Counted from the first letter of the stretch, positions 46,385 through 58,589 are shown. The stretch is 64,000 nt of DNA from Amorphophallus konjac (GCA_022559845.1 CM040117.1:143534732-143598731); one strand, 5' to 3'. A program made the numbers and translations. Notes: a model not told the origin generated them from the letters alone.

Positions 46385-48066
46385 CATGCCAATGCTCTTG
46401 CACTTCTATTGAGGTATATCAAGGGGTTTCAATTTCCCTGCTAGTCTGAAATGTTCAGCCTTGACTTGCTGACAAACCAAGCATCTACTTATGATGTCCG
46501 CAACTTCTCTTTTCATATTCGGCCACCAAAAAGATCTTTTCAAATCCTTAAACATCTTAGTACCTCCAGGATGAACGGTGTATCTGGATCTATGAGCTTC
46601 CTTGAGAATCTTACTCTTTATCTCAGCTACATCAGGTACACAAGTTCTTCCCTAAAATAACAATCTTCCATCATCAGCCATCATGAAGTCAGGTCTGTTA
46701 CTCAAACTTCCCTTGATCTCTACCAACTCTAGGTCATCATCTTGTAGAGACTTGATTTCCATCAATAATTTGGGCTTAAGTTGAATCTGAGCAATCATAA
46801 TCCGATCCTTGTCAACATTAAGATCCAAACTAGCTAATAGCTCCAGCAATTTCCACTCTTGTAACATGAGGCTTGACAACTTAGCTATAGGCTTGCGGCT
46901 TAAGGCATCAGCCACAACATTACCTTTTCCAAGATGATACTCAATGGAGAAATCGAAATCTTCAAATACTCCAGCCATCTTCACTGCCTCATATTGAGTT
47001 CCTTCTGAGAAAACAAGTATTTCAAACTCTTATGATCTGAAAACACCGTAAATGCCCCTCCATACAAGCAGCGCCTCCATATCTTCAAGGCGAACACCAC
47101 TGCTGCTAGCTCCAAATCATGAACATGATAATTCTCTTCATGCTTCCTCAACTGCCTAGAAGAATAGGCTATCCCTTTCTCGTGATGCATGAGTACACAC
47201 CCTAAACCAATACCCGAAGCATCAGTGTATACCACAAAACCTCCTTCACCAGAAGGTAAAGCCAAAATAGGTGCAGTAGTCAAAAATTCCTTCAAGGTCT
47301 GAAAGCTTCACTCACAATCTTCTGACCAATCAAATTTGATCTCCTTGCGGGTTAATCTTGTCAGAGGTACCGCAATCTTGGAGAAATCTTAAATAAACCT
47401 TCGGTAGTAACTTGCTAGGCCTAGGAAACTTCTCACTTCAGTTATATTAGTAGTCTTAGCCCAATTCTTTACTGCCTCTACCATCGAAGGATCAACAGAA
47501 ATACCTTCTTTTGTGATGATATGCCCTAGAAAGGACACCTCTTGCAGCCAGAAATCACACTTGCTAAACTTGGCAAATAACTGATGATCTCTCAATAGTT
47601 ACTATGCCATCCTCAAATGTTCAGCATGCTCCTCCTCACTCTTAGAATAAATCAAGATGTCATCAATTAACACCACGACCCATTGATCAAGATAGGGCCG
47701 AAACACATCATTCATCAGCTGCATGAAAGCGGCAGGTGCATTCGTTAACCCAAAAGGCATTACTACAAATTTGAAATGCCCATACCTGCTGCGAAAGGCT
47801 GTTTTATAGATATCATCTTCCTTAATTCGTAATTGATGATATCCAGATCGAAGGTCGATCTTAGAAAAATATTGAGCTCATGCTATCTGATCAAATAACT
47901 CATCAATCTTTGGCAATGGATACATGTTCTTGATAGCCAATTAGTTCAATTGTCGATAATCGATGCACAACCTCATTGAACCATCTTTCTTCCGGACGAA
48001 TAATACAGGCGCTCCCCACGGGGAAGTACTTGGACAAATGAACCCTTTCTCAAGCAATTCCATCAA
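46385..48066 (-). pseudogene. Element E reverse transcriptase, RNase H and integrase N-terminus
   Basis: Read on the minus strand: RT palm with the catalytic IDD (47659-47667, in [12 protein letters not shown]), RT thumb ([24 protein letters not shown]; 47389-47595), RNase H ([41 protein letters not shown]; 46981-47295), then HPGK-like NVVADALSRK (about 46920). An HHCC zinc-binding motif with CLVCQQ follows (about 46440-46650). Stops and small shifts break the frame at several points (for example near 47600, 47380 and 46630), so no functional pol can be made. Confidence 0.88.
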
Positions 48067-48750
48067 CTATTGCTTTAGTTCCCTTAGCTCCGCAGGAGAC
48101 ATACGATAAGGAGCTTTGGAAATAGTAGTCGCACCATGAATTAGATCAACAGAAAAGATAACTTCCCTTTCAGGAGGAAGTCTTGGTAGTTCCTCAGGAA
48201 AGACATCTGGAAAAACTCGGACGATAGAAAAGTCCTCAATCTCAATCTTCCGCTCAAGGGTCACAAAAACAAAGGCTAGAAAAGCCTTACATCCTCTCCT
48301 CTTCAGCTTATCAACTCGAAGAGTCGAAATAAGTGGAATAGACATATGGTGTCTGATTCCTATAAAAGAAAGTCCAGGGTGTCCAGTGAAAGACACAGAA
48401 CTAGATCTGCATTGAACATTGGCCTCATACTTAGCCAACCAATCTGCTCCTAGGATTATATCATAATCTTTCATGTCCATACAAACTAAATCAGCTGGTA
48501 AGTTTTGTTCATTGATCATGACCTTACTGGAAGGATAGAAATACTTAATTGCTGATCTGGAACCAATAGGGGTCGAAATCTCTAACGGAGAATTCATCAA
48601 AACTGGATTCACAGCTAACGACTTCACAAATCTCTAAGAAATAAAAGAATGTGTGGCACAAGTATCAAAAAGAACAAAAGCTGATTTATCATGTATAATA
48701 AGAGTACCTTCGACAAGTCCACCCTCCGCGGCGGGTCCTGCCTCGTCTTC
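48067..48750 (-). pseudogene. Element E protease and RT N-terminus
   Basis: The protease active site reads LFDTCATHSFIS, with Cys where the family has Gly (DTG or DSG). A TAG follows directly (near 48635). DYDIILGADWL and a linker into RT (FPEELP-LPP, YRMSPAEL) come next. The reading frame is otherwise open for 186 codons. The same frame is joined to gag through a TAA at 48751-48753, so gag and pro were probably one polyprotein. Confidence 0.8.
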
Positions 48751-49656
48751 TTATAGAGCCTGGAGCTTGCCTTGCTGCTTCTTGATTCCTTGCTGTTTCA
48801 CCGGGGTAGCTTGCTCAGATAAAAGAGGACACTCGGGAATACGGTGGTCCCTACTACCACAACGTAAATAGGCGCCCAGCTTGCGCCAACACTCCTCCAT
48901 CTTGTGACCTGTACGGTCACAATACTTGCATACGCCCTTGAATGGAACAATAGGGCCAGACTTCTTGTCTTCCTTCTTCGGCATCTTGCCCTTCCATGAA
49001 CCATACCCACTAATGGGCCTCTTCCCGCCATGACCGGGCTTGATACTCCCAGAACCAGTATGGTGTTGTTCTTTCTTAACACTCTTCCGAAGGATTCTCT
49101 CCGTCGTTTCTAAAGTATCTTCCAATACTTGAGCCTTTCTCACCATCTCGGAATAAGTTTGAATTTCCATCGGTGCCAACTGGTTAATATACTGTAGCTT
49201 CAACCCATTAAGAAAGCGCTTAGCCTTCATCTTCTCGGTAGATATCAAGTGAGTAGCATAACGAGATAGCTGAGAGAACTGAGCTTCATATTCAGCTATG
49301 GATAGATTTCGTTGCTTCAAAGTAGCAAACTCAACTGCCTTTTTCTCTTGTACTCTATCAGAAAAATATTTACCATTGAAGATTTCCTCGAACTCTTCCC
49401 ATGTGACTTGTCTATCACCAAGGGTAGCCTTCATTGCGTCCCACCATGTCCTCGCATCACGTTCAAGTTGAAAGGTCGACAAGAGGACACGTTCTTGATC
49501 GCTGCATTGCATCACATCAAAAATCCTCCCTATCTCCTCAAGCCAGTGCTCGGCTTCATCAGGGTCAGTCGAGCCTCCAAATCGCGGGGGATTCATCCCA
49601 CGAAAGTTTCGATAAAGGTCGCCATTGCCATGGTTTGCAGCTCCTCCTTGGGCCAC
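48751..49656 (-). CDS. Element E gag
   Basis: This 301-residue frame is open. Residues about 20-170 form the retrotransposon gag capsid (PPRFGGSTDPDEAEHWL, ARTWWDAM, WEEFEEIFNGKYF, YEAQFSQLSRYA). A basic linker follows. The C-terminal part holds a CCHC knuckle (CKYCDRTGHKMEEC), a second knuckle-like motif that fits less well (CGSRDHRIPEC), and stop TAA at 48751-48753. It starts at ATG 49656 (MAQGGAANHGNGD). In an active element it would form the particle that packages the RNA. It is the best-preserved frame of element E. Confidence 0.85.
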   Translation of the reverse strand: MAQGGAANHGNGDLYRNFRGMNPPRFGGSTDPDEAEHWLEEIGRIFDVMQCSDQERVLLSTFQLERDARTWWDAMKATLGDRQVTWEEFEEIFNGKYFSDRVQEKKAVEFATLKQRNLSIAEYEAQFSQLSRYATHLISTEKMKAKRFLNGLKLQYINQLAPMEIQTYSEMVRKAQVLEDTLETTERILRKSVKKEQHHTGSGSIKPGHGGKRPISGYGSWKGKMPKKEDKKSGPIVPFKGVCKYCDRTGHKMEECWRKLGAYLRCGSRDHRIPECPLLSEQATPVKQQGIKKQQGKLQAL

Positions 49657-49928
49657 TTATTGCAAAGCCTGAGTACGTCCTTGAACCGTACGTTGCAAGT
49701 TCCTCCATTCTGCGTGTTCTCCTGCCATTGCAAAAGCCTACACGTGGAATAGGTTACGTTAGGTTCAATTAAGAATGGATAATCGTGCAATTATATTATT
49801 AACTAAACCCCAGTCTTCTACCCAAATCTCACCAGGTTGGGTCCTTAGACTTATAACAAGGTTATAGGTCTTATGATATCACTTAGGATCCTAGAACTTA
49901 GAGAACCTAGGAATATCAGAAAACCTAG

Positions 49929-49940
49929 GCTCTGATACCA
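49929..49940 (-). promoter_or_regulatory. Element E primer-binding site
   Basis: The plus strand reads gctctgatacca, so the minus strand is tggtatcagagc, six bases from the 5' LTR boundary at 49947. Confidence 0.88.
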
Positions 49941-49946
49941 CCAAAC

Positions 49947-51154
49947 TGTCATGCCCCGCTGCTGAATATCGGGACTGGCAGTAGAAAACACTAGAATGAT
50001 AACATGCTAAGCTAAGAATTAATATAACGTCATGAACAGAAATAACTCCATATCTATTACAATAACCATCAAACTGACTTACACATAATCAAGCATAACC
50101 TCAACTTGACTCCATTACAATAACTATCACAAGCTCTAAGGCATAGCTAGATGTAAAACAACTATAACAATCTCAACATATCTACTAGCTGATACACTTC
50201 AAGTTATCACTCTGACCTATTCCCATCCATCTGTGAATCTTCACCTGAGCTGCCTGGAAAGGGGGGAAAACAACTATATGAGCGAACGCTCAGTAGGTAA
50301 CAACAGACAAGTGTAAGTAATTAACCAATTAATTACATGTTTATATCAAACGGAAAGAAAAGAAATGACGATCAGATGAAACAATATAAGAAGAAAGTGC
50401 TAAAGAACGAAATAGAATAACAATATTGTAGAATGATATAAGAATATCAAGTTTATGAATAATATAAATAACAAGAAATTGTAGGAAATTGGCCAACAAG
50501 CAAGAATATAACCAAGTCGAGCACGATTCAAGTAAAAGATTAAGATATCATTGTCATAAACATCACGCTCGTCATGCACTCGGTGCAATGCCTCACCATG
50601 TCATTACAAACTCTCATGGGCACAAGTACTTTTCAGGCGCTCTCCCCAGGACAAGACCTCGCCCCTATGATGCCTTGGCATTGATTTATTGGATCCAAGA
50701 TCCCAAGTTGTCTAAACTTTAATCAAGTTAAAATGGCCAATTACAATCAAGTACAAACTTACCTCGGAACATCCCAAGGCTAAGTTGAAGAGATACTGTC
50801 CAGAATTTCTGTCCAGGAGTTCAAGCTATCAAGAACCATCATGTTCTTGGATTCAAAACCATAAAACACGGAGAAAACTCATCTCTGGATGATATGCGGT
50901 CACTACTGGGCCGCTCAAGCACTTGTGCGGTCGACTCTGGGCCGCACTGAACAGGAACTGAACCTTCGCGAAGTCAAGGTTGAACGGCTAGTTAAGGGCC
51001 GCTCTTCAATATGAGCGGTAATTCTTGGGCCGCACAAGGCTAGAAGTTCATAAAATCGAGAATAGGATATGCGGTCCTGACAGAGCCGCTCATTAATTGA
51101 ATGGTCCATTAAGGGCCGCATGTCAGATGTACGGTCCATTACTATCCGCAAAAC
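49947..51154 (-). repeat. Element E 5' LTR, partial (interrupted by CACTA G)
   Basis: It aligns with the first 1.2 kb of the left LTR (from 39057), including four to six RCGGTC-N7-GGCCGC dyads (about 50895-51145). The alignment stops where CACTACTAGAAAA begins (51155). The rest should reappear after the far end of element G. Confidence 0.9.
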
Positions 51155-51370
51155 CACTACTAGAAAAGGCGAGATTAGAGACGGATTTTTCAGACGAAAT
51201 TTATCCGTCTGAATATAAGTCTGAAATTACAGACGGATGAAAACTATGCGATGGATATGTTTATCGTCTGAATATAAGTCTGAAATTACAGATGGTAATA
51301 AATTCCGTCTGAAATCAGTCTGTAATTTCAGACGGAAAAATTTTTCGTTTGAAATCCGTCTGAGACGGTC
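51155..51370 (+). repeat. CACTA terminal and subterminal repeats
   Basis: The terminus CACTACTAGAAAA is followed by about ten direct and inverted copies of CAGACGG/CCGTCTG-type heptamers up to about 51370, several within an ATAAGTCTGAAATTACAGA repeat. In this superfamily such motifs are binding sites for a transposon-encoded protein. Confidence 0.85.
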
Positions 51371-51392
51371 TTTTCCCCCCTCGAGAAACCCT

Positions 51393-52305
51393 TCCCCCCT
51401 TCCCTCCCTCTCCCTCTCACTCTTTTCCCCCCTTCCCAGTCACCAGAGCTCGCAGTCCCCGCCATTCCCGCGCCATCCTCGCCGTCGATGGAGCTCGCTC
51501 TCCCTGCCAGTCTCGCGCCATCCTCGCCGTCGCCGGAGCTCGCTCTCCCTGCCAGTCCCGCACTATCCTCACCGTCGCGCACCGAAGCTTGTTGTCCCCG
51601 CCGTAGCCCTCGTCGCTGGAGCTCGCTCTCCCCACCAGTCTCGCACCATCCTCGCCGTCGACCTCGTCGATCCACGCTGTCCTCGTCGTCGCCCTCGTCG
51701 GTCCAGTAAGTCCTCTCCCTCTCTCTCTCCCCCTCCCCCTCTCCCTCTCCCTCTCACTCTTCGCCAGAGGTCGCCGGCCATCGGTCATGGTGCTATTGTC
51801 TTTTTTTTTCATCCTGGAGGGGTTCCGGTGAGGGGGGTTTTGGTGGCAGGGGGTGGCGGGGGAGGTTGGTCTGGGAGGGGGAGGGGGCAGCAAGGGGGGG
51901 GGGGGGGTGGAGCTCGGTGGGATGGGGAGCTCGTTGGGAGGGGAGAGGGGCATCCGAGAGGGTTCCCGTGGGGGGAGGGGAGCTCAGTGGGAGCAGGAGG
52001 GGGGGAGCTCTGTGGGAGGGGTGTGGAGCTTGGTGGGACGGGGAGCTCGGTGGGAGGGGGGAGGGGCATCCGGGAGGGTTCCAGTGGGGGGGGGAGCTCG
52101 GTGGGAGGGGGGAGGGGCATCCGAGAGGGTTCCAGTGGGGGGGGAGCTCTGTGGGAGAGGGGTGGAGCTTGGTGGGACGGGGAGCTCGGTGGGAGGGGGG
52201 AGGGGCATCCGAGAGGGTTCCAGTGGGGAGGAGAGATCAGTGGGAGCAGGAGGGCAGGTGGGAGGGGGGGGGAGGAGGGGGAGCTTTGTGGGAGGGGGGT
52301 GTCAT
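51393..52305 (+). repeat. CT-rich tract and G-rich minisatellite in CACTA 5' region
   Basis: 51393-51780 is CT-rich with a repeated GGAGCTCGCTCTCCC-type unit. 51840-52305 is a minisatellite of about 60-75-bp units built on GGGGAGCTCGGTGGGAGG and GGCATCCGAGAGGGTTCC, about five copies, with G runs of up to 12. Long open frames on both strands here (for example 51237-52388) are low-complexity and not taken as genes. Confidence 0.7.
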
Positions 52306-52445
52306 GTCTCGAGTGGCTCGACAGGCCGAGTCGCAGACCGTTGAACGAGCTCGGAAGCTATAACTCAGGTCTGAGAGGGGTTAGTTAAATTAGTTATCCC
52401 TGTTGCATTTTATTAGTTAGCGGCTGATGGATTAGTTGTTAGTTA

Positions 52446-53626
52446 GTGGTTGATGGATTAGCTAGATTCATGTCTAATCGGATGCAATCTTTGGAGTCCA
52501 ACTTCGAGAATTTTGAATCCCAAAATTCTCTGTCTACTGTGGCTGATATTCCTGGTTCTTTTCGCCATAAGTTGCACGAGTTCCCTAAATTTGATGGGAG
52601 TTCTGACCCGGCTGAATGGCAATTCAAAGCTAATCGCTATTTTTACTGTAATAATGTTCCGGATGCGCAATGAGTTACTATAGCATCTTATTATTTGGAT
52701 GGAGAGGCCTTACAATGGTTTTGGCATTTCTCTAGCTCTAAAGAATCTGTTTCTTGGCATGAGTTTTTAGCTGGGTTAGAGTCACGGTTTGGTGCAGTTT
52801 CTTCTGTGGATTTCATGGGCAACTGAGTAAACTCAGACAAGTGGGTACAGTAGCTGCGTATCAACGGCAATTTGAGACCATGTGCAATAGAATAACTGGA
52901 CTTTCTGAGAAGCATTTGCTGGGTGTTTTTTTGAGTGGTTTACGAGAGGATCTTGCCTGTGAAGTTCGCTCCTTCATGCCCCATTCTCTATCACATGCTA
53001 TGGAGTTGGCAAGAATTCAAGAACAAATGTTTACTGCCAGACGCCGAGCTTCACCACACTTTATCTTTTCAGCACCTCAGACACTGAAACCTTTTACTCC
53101 AAACTCTCAGCCAGCATTCTCCCCTAAAGGAGTAAACCCACCAGTTAAAAAGTTATCTACACAACAGTTGCAGGAACGAAAGGCTAAAGGCCTATGTTAT
53201 AATTGTCATGATAAATGGCTTCCAGGCCACACATGCCAACCTCATAAACTTTTTTTACTGCATCTTATTCCGGATGATAGTGATTTTGCTCCTTCAGACA
53301 GTGTGGATCCGGAACCCTTCATTGAATTCTCTCCTGACATACAACCCTCTCTGTCGGCTCAATACGTTACTCACTTAGCATCACCGGGCACATTGAAAGT
53401 ATTAGGGAAAATGGGTAGGAAAATGGGTACCATGTCTGTCCTAGTTTTGATTGACAATGGGAGCACCCATAATTTTTTGGACCCGTATGTTGTAAAGAAG
53501 TTGGGATTATCTGTGACAAACTTTGATTCCCACCCTGTCAAAATAGCTATATGGGTCTCCAAATCTCTTCACAGGGTTGGTGTCCTGGAGTTACCCTTAA
53601 GATGCCTGGCATGTCATTTACTTTAG
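52446..53626 (+). pseudogene. Captured gypsy gag and protease fragment inside CACTA G
   Basis: Chromovirus-type gag: FPKFDGSSDPAEWQFKANRYF, then an in-frame TGA at 52671-52673, ASYYLDGEALQWF, a frame change near 52815, and VAAYQRQFETMCNRI. It is followed by a CCHC-like box (CYNCHDKWLPGHTC, as in related elements) and the protease site VLIDNGSTHNFL, with Asn in place of Ser/Thr. No LTR or PBS is found upstream, so the piece is not a complete element. Confidence 0.75.
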
Positions 53627-53718
53627 ACTTTTTAATTCTTCCTCTTGGCAGTGTTGATGTGGTCTTGGGGAATACTTGGCTCTAGTTACTTGGAGCTATA
53701 ACCCTAAACGTTTCTCAA

Positions 53719-55074
53719 ATGTCCATGAAGTTTTCCTTGAATGGTCAGGATTTCATATTACAAGGGCTTCCTAACCCTTCCACAAGTATTGTTTCTGCTA
53801 AAACAATATTTGCTGACCTTCCTAAATCCCGAAGCATCTATTCTTTACACTTGTTTTCCTTGGAAGCTTCGGATATTTCATCTACTTCTTGTGGGTTTAC
53901 TGGGACTTCTTATTCTCTAGACATTTCCAGCATTCTAGAACAGTATTCAGCAATTTTTTCTGAACCTCATGGCTTACCCCCATCCAGACCTTATGACCAT
54001 CGGATTCAACTACTAGATGAAACAAAGCCAGTTTGTCAACCTTCTTATAGACATTCACCTCTACAGAAGACAGTTATTGAGCATCAAGTCAAGGACCTAC
54101 TCTCCCTCTCTCATGTGCAATCAAGCACATGCCCTTTTTCTGCTCCAGTGTTATTAGTTCAGAAAAGGGATGGCTCATGGAGAATGTGTGTAGACTACCG
54201 AGCTCTGAATCAAAACACTGTTAAAGACAAATATCCCATACCCTTAGTAGATGATTTGTTGGATGAATTACATGGGTCCAAGTACTTTTGCAAGCTAGAT
54301 TTGAGATCGGGTTATCATCAAATTAGAATGCATCCTGATGATGTTTACAAAACTGCCTTTAGAACACATGAGGGACACTATGAGTTTTTAGTCCTACCAT
54401 TTGGGCTTACAAATGCACCCTCTACCTTTCAGAACTTGATGAATGACATATTCAAAGGCTGTATGAGGAAGTCTGTCTTGGTTTTCTTTGATGATATCTT
54501 AGTTTACAATGTTGACTGGGACCTCCATTTAGTGCACTTGCGACAGGTTCTGCAGATCCTAGCAGACAACCAATTGTATGCTAAAATGTCTAAATGTGTG
54601 TTTGGGGTCAGAGAAATTGAGTATCTTGGCCACATTATTTCAGAAAAAGGGGTTGCTATGGACATGTCTAAACTACAAGCCATTTCTACTTGGCCTGTAC
54701 CCCGATCTGTGAGGGCTTTGAGAGGATTCTTAGGGCTTACAGGATACTACAGAAAATTTATTAAAAACTATGGTCTTATTGCTGCACCTCTGACCAGTCT
54801 TCTTAAGAAGGACAGTTATAGTTGGAGCCCATCTTCTCATCAAGCCTTCTTACAGCTTAAAGAGGCTATGTCAACTGCCCCAGTTCTTACCTTGCCTGAT
54901 TTTTCAGAAACTTTTGTAGTCGAGTGTGATGCTAGTGGAACTGGCATGGGAGCAATTCTCATGCAAAAAGGCCGTCCTACCATTCTTGAGGCCGTAGATG
55001 CTCCACTGAGGCTGAAAGTGATCCCATTTGAACCTTGTCTTATGATGATAAGAAGATATAGAGAAATGGAATGA
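53719..55074 (+). pseudogene. Captured gypsy reverse transcriptase and partial RNase H fragment
   Basis: This 451-residue frame is open. RT blocks are well preserved: [49 protein letters not shown], catalytic FFDDILVY (near 54485), FLGLTGYYRKFI. RNase H starts (VVECDASGTGMGAILMQKGRP) and then stops matching at about 54975. The last 30 codons are of different origin. RNase H remainder, integrase, LTR and PPT are missing. The fragment is joined directly to CACTA DNA at both ends, which suggests capture by the transposon or insertion followed by deletion. Confidence 0.8.
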
Positions 55075-55986
55075 CCACATATATGAAGTAGTACATATAT
55101 GCAAAGATGTGGATAAATGCAAAGAAATCAGAATTCTCTATAGCAATAGGTAAATACCCAAAAAATTCGTTTTGTGATTTAAAACTTTGTGGATTTTAAT
55201 TGCATGTAAATATATTTTTAAATCTGATTTTAATAGAAATTTGATGTTAATTTCACTAAAAAATGTAGATTGTTTAGCTTCGATGTTCTTCATTTGAAAA
55301 ATTTTGTAAATTGGGTGTTATTTAATTTGATATGTGCATAATGATAATTGCGTTGTTATTTAATTTTATGTTATATAAATGTATAGGGTATTCCCTGTGA
55401 GCTGAGGTGCGTGGGTGCGACCTAACATTACACGCACCTCAGGAGAGCGCGTTAAAACCGTGTAATGTGCCTTCCCGTTCAAGACTTTGGGATTGATGTG
55501 TATGTTCTCATTTGTTTATGAGAATGTATATATCTACCTCAAAGTCTTGAATTGTCCCGTTTGGACAGTCTGTGAATGTTTGATCGCACTTAGGCAGTCA
55601 TTTACTATATGTGTTTGTATGGTTTGTTGAGAATTTCGGTTGCGTCTCCTCAGTCTTCTCTGATATACCATTATTGATTTTGAGTGTTTTCTTAACCACT
55701 TACTTGTAAGTGTTTAAGAAAATTTCAAAATCAATAAATATATTTGGTATATCGGAGAAGTGTGGGGAGATGCTGCCGAAATTTTCAGCAAATCGTACAA
55801 CACATATAGTAAGTGATTGTGCGATCAAACCTTCATGGATGGTTAAAAAGTGATAATCTAATCAATATTCCTCTTCCAACTGCAAATGGTCTATGATGAA
55901 CGATGTGGGAAAAGGGTCGGGTGTAATATTATGAGTAATGATTTGAAAGTTAGGATGTGTATTGTCATTTATTGGGTGCAGGCAAA
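55075..55986 (+). other. CACTA non-coding leader upstream of TNP2 with strong foldbacks
   Basis: No gene here. Inverted repeats: GAGGTGCGTG (55404-55413) against 55431-55440; CATTACACG (55426-55434) against 55459-55467; a hairpin of about 76 nt at 55478-55553; and a 251-bp foldback at 55579-55829. A splice-acceptor-like tgcag lies just before the TNP2 ATG (55987), so this may be a 5' UTR intron, as is common in CACTA elements. Confidence 0.65.
55579..55829. repeat. 251-bp near-perfect foldback
   Basis: The outer arms are TTTGATCGCA (55579-55588) and TGCGATCAAA (55820-55829). The innermost arms, CACTTAC and GTAAGTG, surround a 2-base loop near 55703. The arms of about 124 bp pair over most of their length with small mismatches and indels. 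RNA from either strand would form a long hairpin. Confidence 0.85.
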
Positions 55987-58221
55987 ATGTCGACAGATCG
56001 TTCATGGATGTATCGTAGAATAGTTGACCGGGTGGTGTCAGATGACTTTAAGCTTGGTGTTGAGAGTTTCATTCAATTTGCATTGGAGAATCCAAATGCA
56101 GCAATAGATCGTGACGGTCACATTCGATGCCCTTGTTCAAATTGTAGAAACTTGAGGTGGTGTTCAACATGGGATGTGCAACATCATTTATACACGAAAG
56201 GATTCGTGGATGGTTATACGAATTGGACGTGTCATGGTGAGCAATTCTTGAGGTATGAGCCCGAAAATATTGCAGGCACAAGTGGGTACGTGGATATGGT
56301 TGTAGATGCTGCTGGTCCTAGTTTTAATATTCACGATGAAGCGCCGAATAAGATAGTCGGAAGATTTTATGAACTACTTAGGGATGTTGATGAGCCGTTG
56401 TGGGATGGTTGTGAAAAGCACACTCGATTGTCTGCAGTGTCACAGTTGTTGAACTTGAAATCTGAATTTCACATTAGTGAGACTTGTTTTGACCGTCTCC
56501 TCCTCTTGATCAAGAGTATGTTGCCTCGAGACGAGAAGTTGCCAGAAACTTTTTACCGTGCAAAAAAAGATGGTCAATGACTTAGGACTTGGATATGTGA
56601 AAATAGATGCATGTCCGAATCATTGTATGTTATATTACAAAGATGATGCAGATAAGATATCATGTTCCATTTGTGGCCATGACAGATTCAAACCTAAGGG
56701 GGGGGGTCAATTGAATGGTAAAAGATGTACCTTACAAGGCGTTGCGATACTTCCCTCTTGTGCCTAGGCTGCAGCGACTGTATATGTCCTCAAAGACGGC
56801 TCGACATATGACATGGCACACCGAAAGAGTACGTCGTGCCGATGATATAATCAGTCATCCTGCCGATGGTGAAGCTTGGACTCACTTTAGTCATACTCAT
56901 CTTGCCTTTTCAAGGGAGTCACATAATGTTCGATTGGGTTTATGCACAGATGGCTTTAATCCATTCGGTGGTTCAGTGGCAGCTTATTCTTGTTGGCCAG
57001 TGTTCATGACACCGTACAACCTTCCGCCGCACATGTGCATGAAGCGAGAAAATCTATTTTTGTCCCTAGTAATTCCTGGTCCAAAAAGTCCCGAAAAAAT
57101 TTGGACATATATCTCAGGCCGTTGATTGATGAGCTCAAATTTTTATGGACTGATGGAGTTGTTACTTATGATGCATATAGGAAGCAAAATTTTATTATGA
57201 AGGCTGCACTGATGTGGACAATAAGTGACTTCCCTACATATGGAATGCTATCTGGTTGGAGCACACATGGGAGGCTAGCATGTCCTTACTGTATGGAAGA
57301 TACCAAATCATTTGTATTGAAACATGGTGGGAAAACCTGCTGGTTTGATTGCCATCGGCGGTTTCTACCAAGTGACCATCCTTTTTGAAGGCAAAAAGAC
57401 TCGTTTAAAAAAAATACTGTTGAAATGGATGAAGCTGACTTGCAACGAGTGTCAGGTCTACATATGGCGTCACGGGTGCACAATTTACGAGATGTAGTTC
57501 AATTATCTGGTAGCACACGGTAACTCCCTAATTTTGGAAAGGATCACAACTGGGTCAAGAAAAGCATTTTTTGGGAATTACCTTATTAGTCAACTCTTCT
57601 TGTACGACACAATCTGGATGTCATGCATACCGAGAAGAATTTTTTTGATAATGTGTTCAATACGATCATGAATGTTAAAGGGAAAACAAAGGACAACGCC
57701 AAAGCACGTATGGATTTAAAGATGCTTTGTAGACGTCCAGAACTGGAAATACAAAACGTAAATGGCAAAATTGTGCAGCCTAAAGCAACTTATGTGCTTC
57801 ATGATACACAGATCAAGGAAGTATGCCAGTGGTTGAAACAACTGAGATTCCCAGATGGATATGCATCCAACATAGCCCGTTGTGTGAATGTTAATGAGGG
57901 GAAAATATATGGTATGAAAAGTCACGACTGTCATGTGTTCATGGAGAGGCTACTGCCCATTGCATTTCGTGATTTGTTGCCAAAGCAGATATGGGGAGCA
58001 CTAGCTGAGATGAGTCAATTTTTCAAGATTTTATGTGCATCTGAACTCAGACTTCGGGATGTACAAACTATCGAACAAGAAGTTGTCACAACCATTTGCA
58101 AGCTAGAGAAGATATTTCCTCCGGCATTCTTTGATTCGATGGAGCACCTGGTCGTTCATTTGCCATATGAGGCTATCGTCGGAGGGCCAGTACAATTTCG
58201 ATGGATGTATCCATTTGAGAG

Positions 58222-58297
58222 GTATGTGACAATTTTTGTTAACTTATAAGTCGTCCATAGCCGCTACATATCGTTGCCATCTGACTTGTTGTTGTAG
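58222..58297 (+). other. TNP2 intron
   Basis: GT at 58222 and TAG ending at 58297. Splicing joins the DUF4218 frame across the boundary (FER to CMHELK), matching the usual protein sequence of the family. It is 76 bp long, short but typical of plant introns. Confidence 0.75.
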
Positions 58298-58589
58298 GTG
58301 CATGCATGAATTAAAAATGAAAGTTCGCAACAAGGCACATGTGGAGGGTTCGATTGCTGAGGCATACATTCTTGAAGAAATTTCAAACTTCTGTTCTATG
58401 TACTTTGAGCCAGAGATTCAAACTCGTCATACTCGACCTCCATGTAATGATGATGGTGGGGAGTGGATGAATCTTCCGATCGGCTCTCCATATTTAAACA
58501 TCCTGGACGTGTGTTCGGACGTTGCTTGACTCGCACGCCGCTGAGATATATATTCTTTTGAATTGCCTCGAGATTGAACCTTATGTTGA

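Larger units (their letters stand above)
39057..51154 (-). mobile_element. Element E: Tekay/Del-like Ty3/gypsy element (minus strand), containing solo LTR F; 5' LTR cut by CACTA G
   Basis: Read on the minus strand, the element has a partial 5' LTR (49947-51154), a PBS (49929-49940), gag, PR, RT, RNase H, integrase with GPY/F and a chromodomain-like tail, a polypurine tract (42050-42062) and a 3' LTR (39057-42049). LTR ends are TGTAATACC...GCGTGACA. The order PR-RT-RH-IN and the integrase tail place it among chromoviruses, nearest to Tekay/Del. The right remainder of the LTR lies beyond G, outside the window. Left flanking pentamer: ctagc (39052-39056). Confidence 0.9.

Noticed and set aside
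51237..52388. A 383-codon open frame and overlapping long frames on the other strand
   Set aside because: Low-complexity CT-rich and G-rich minisatellite sequence keeps several frames open at once; no domain and no coding bias.
55579..55829. Calling the foldback a named microRNA gene
   Set aside because: No mature sequence can be recognised without small-RNA data, and I cannot match it to a known family.
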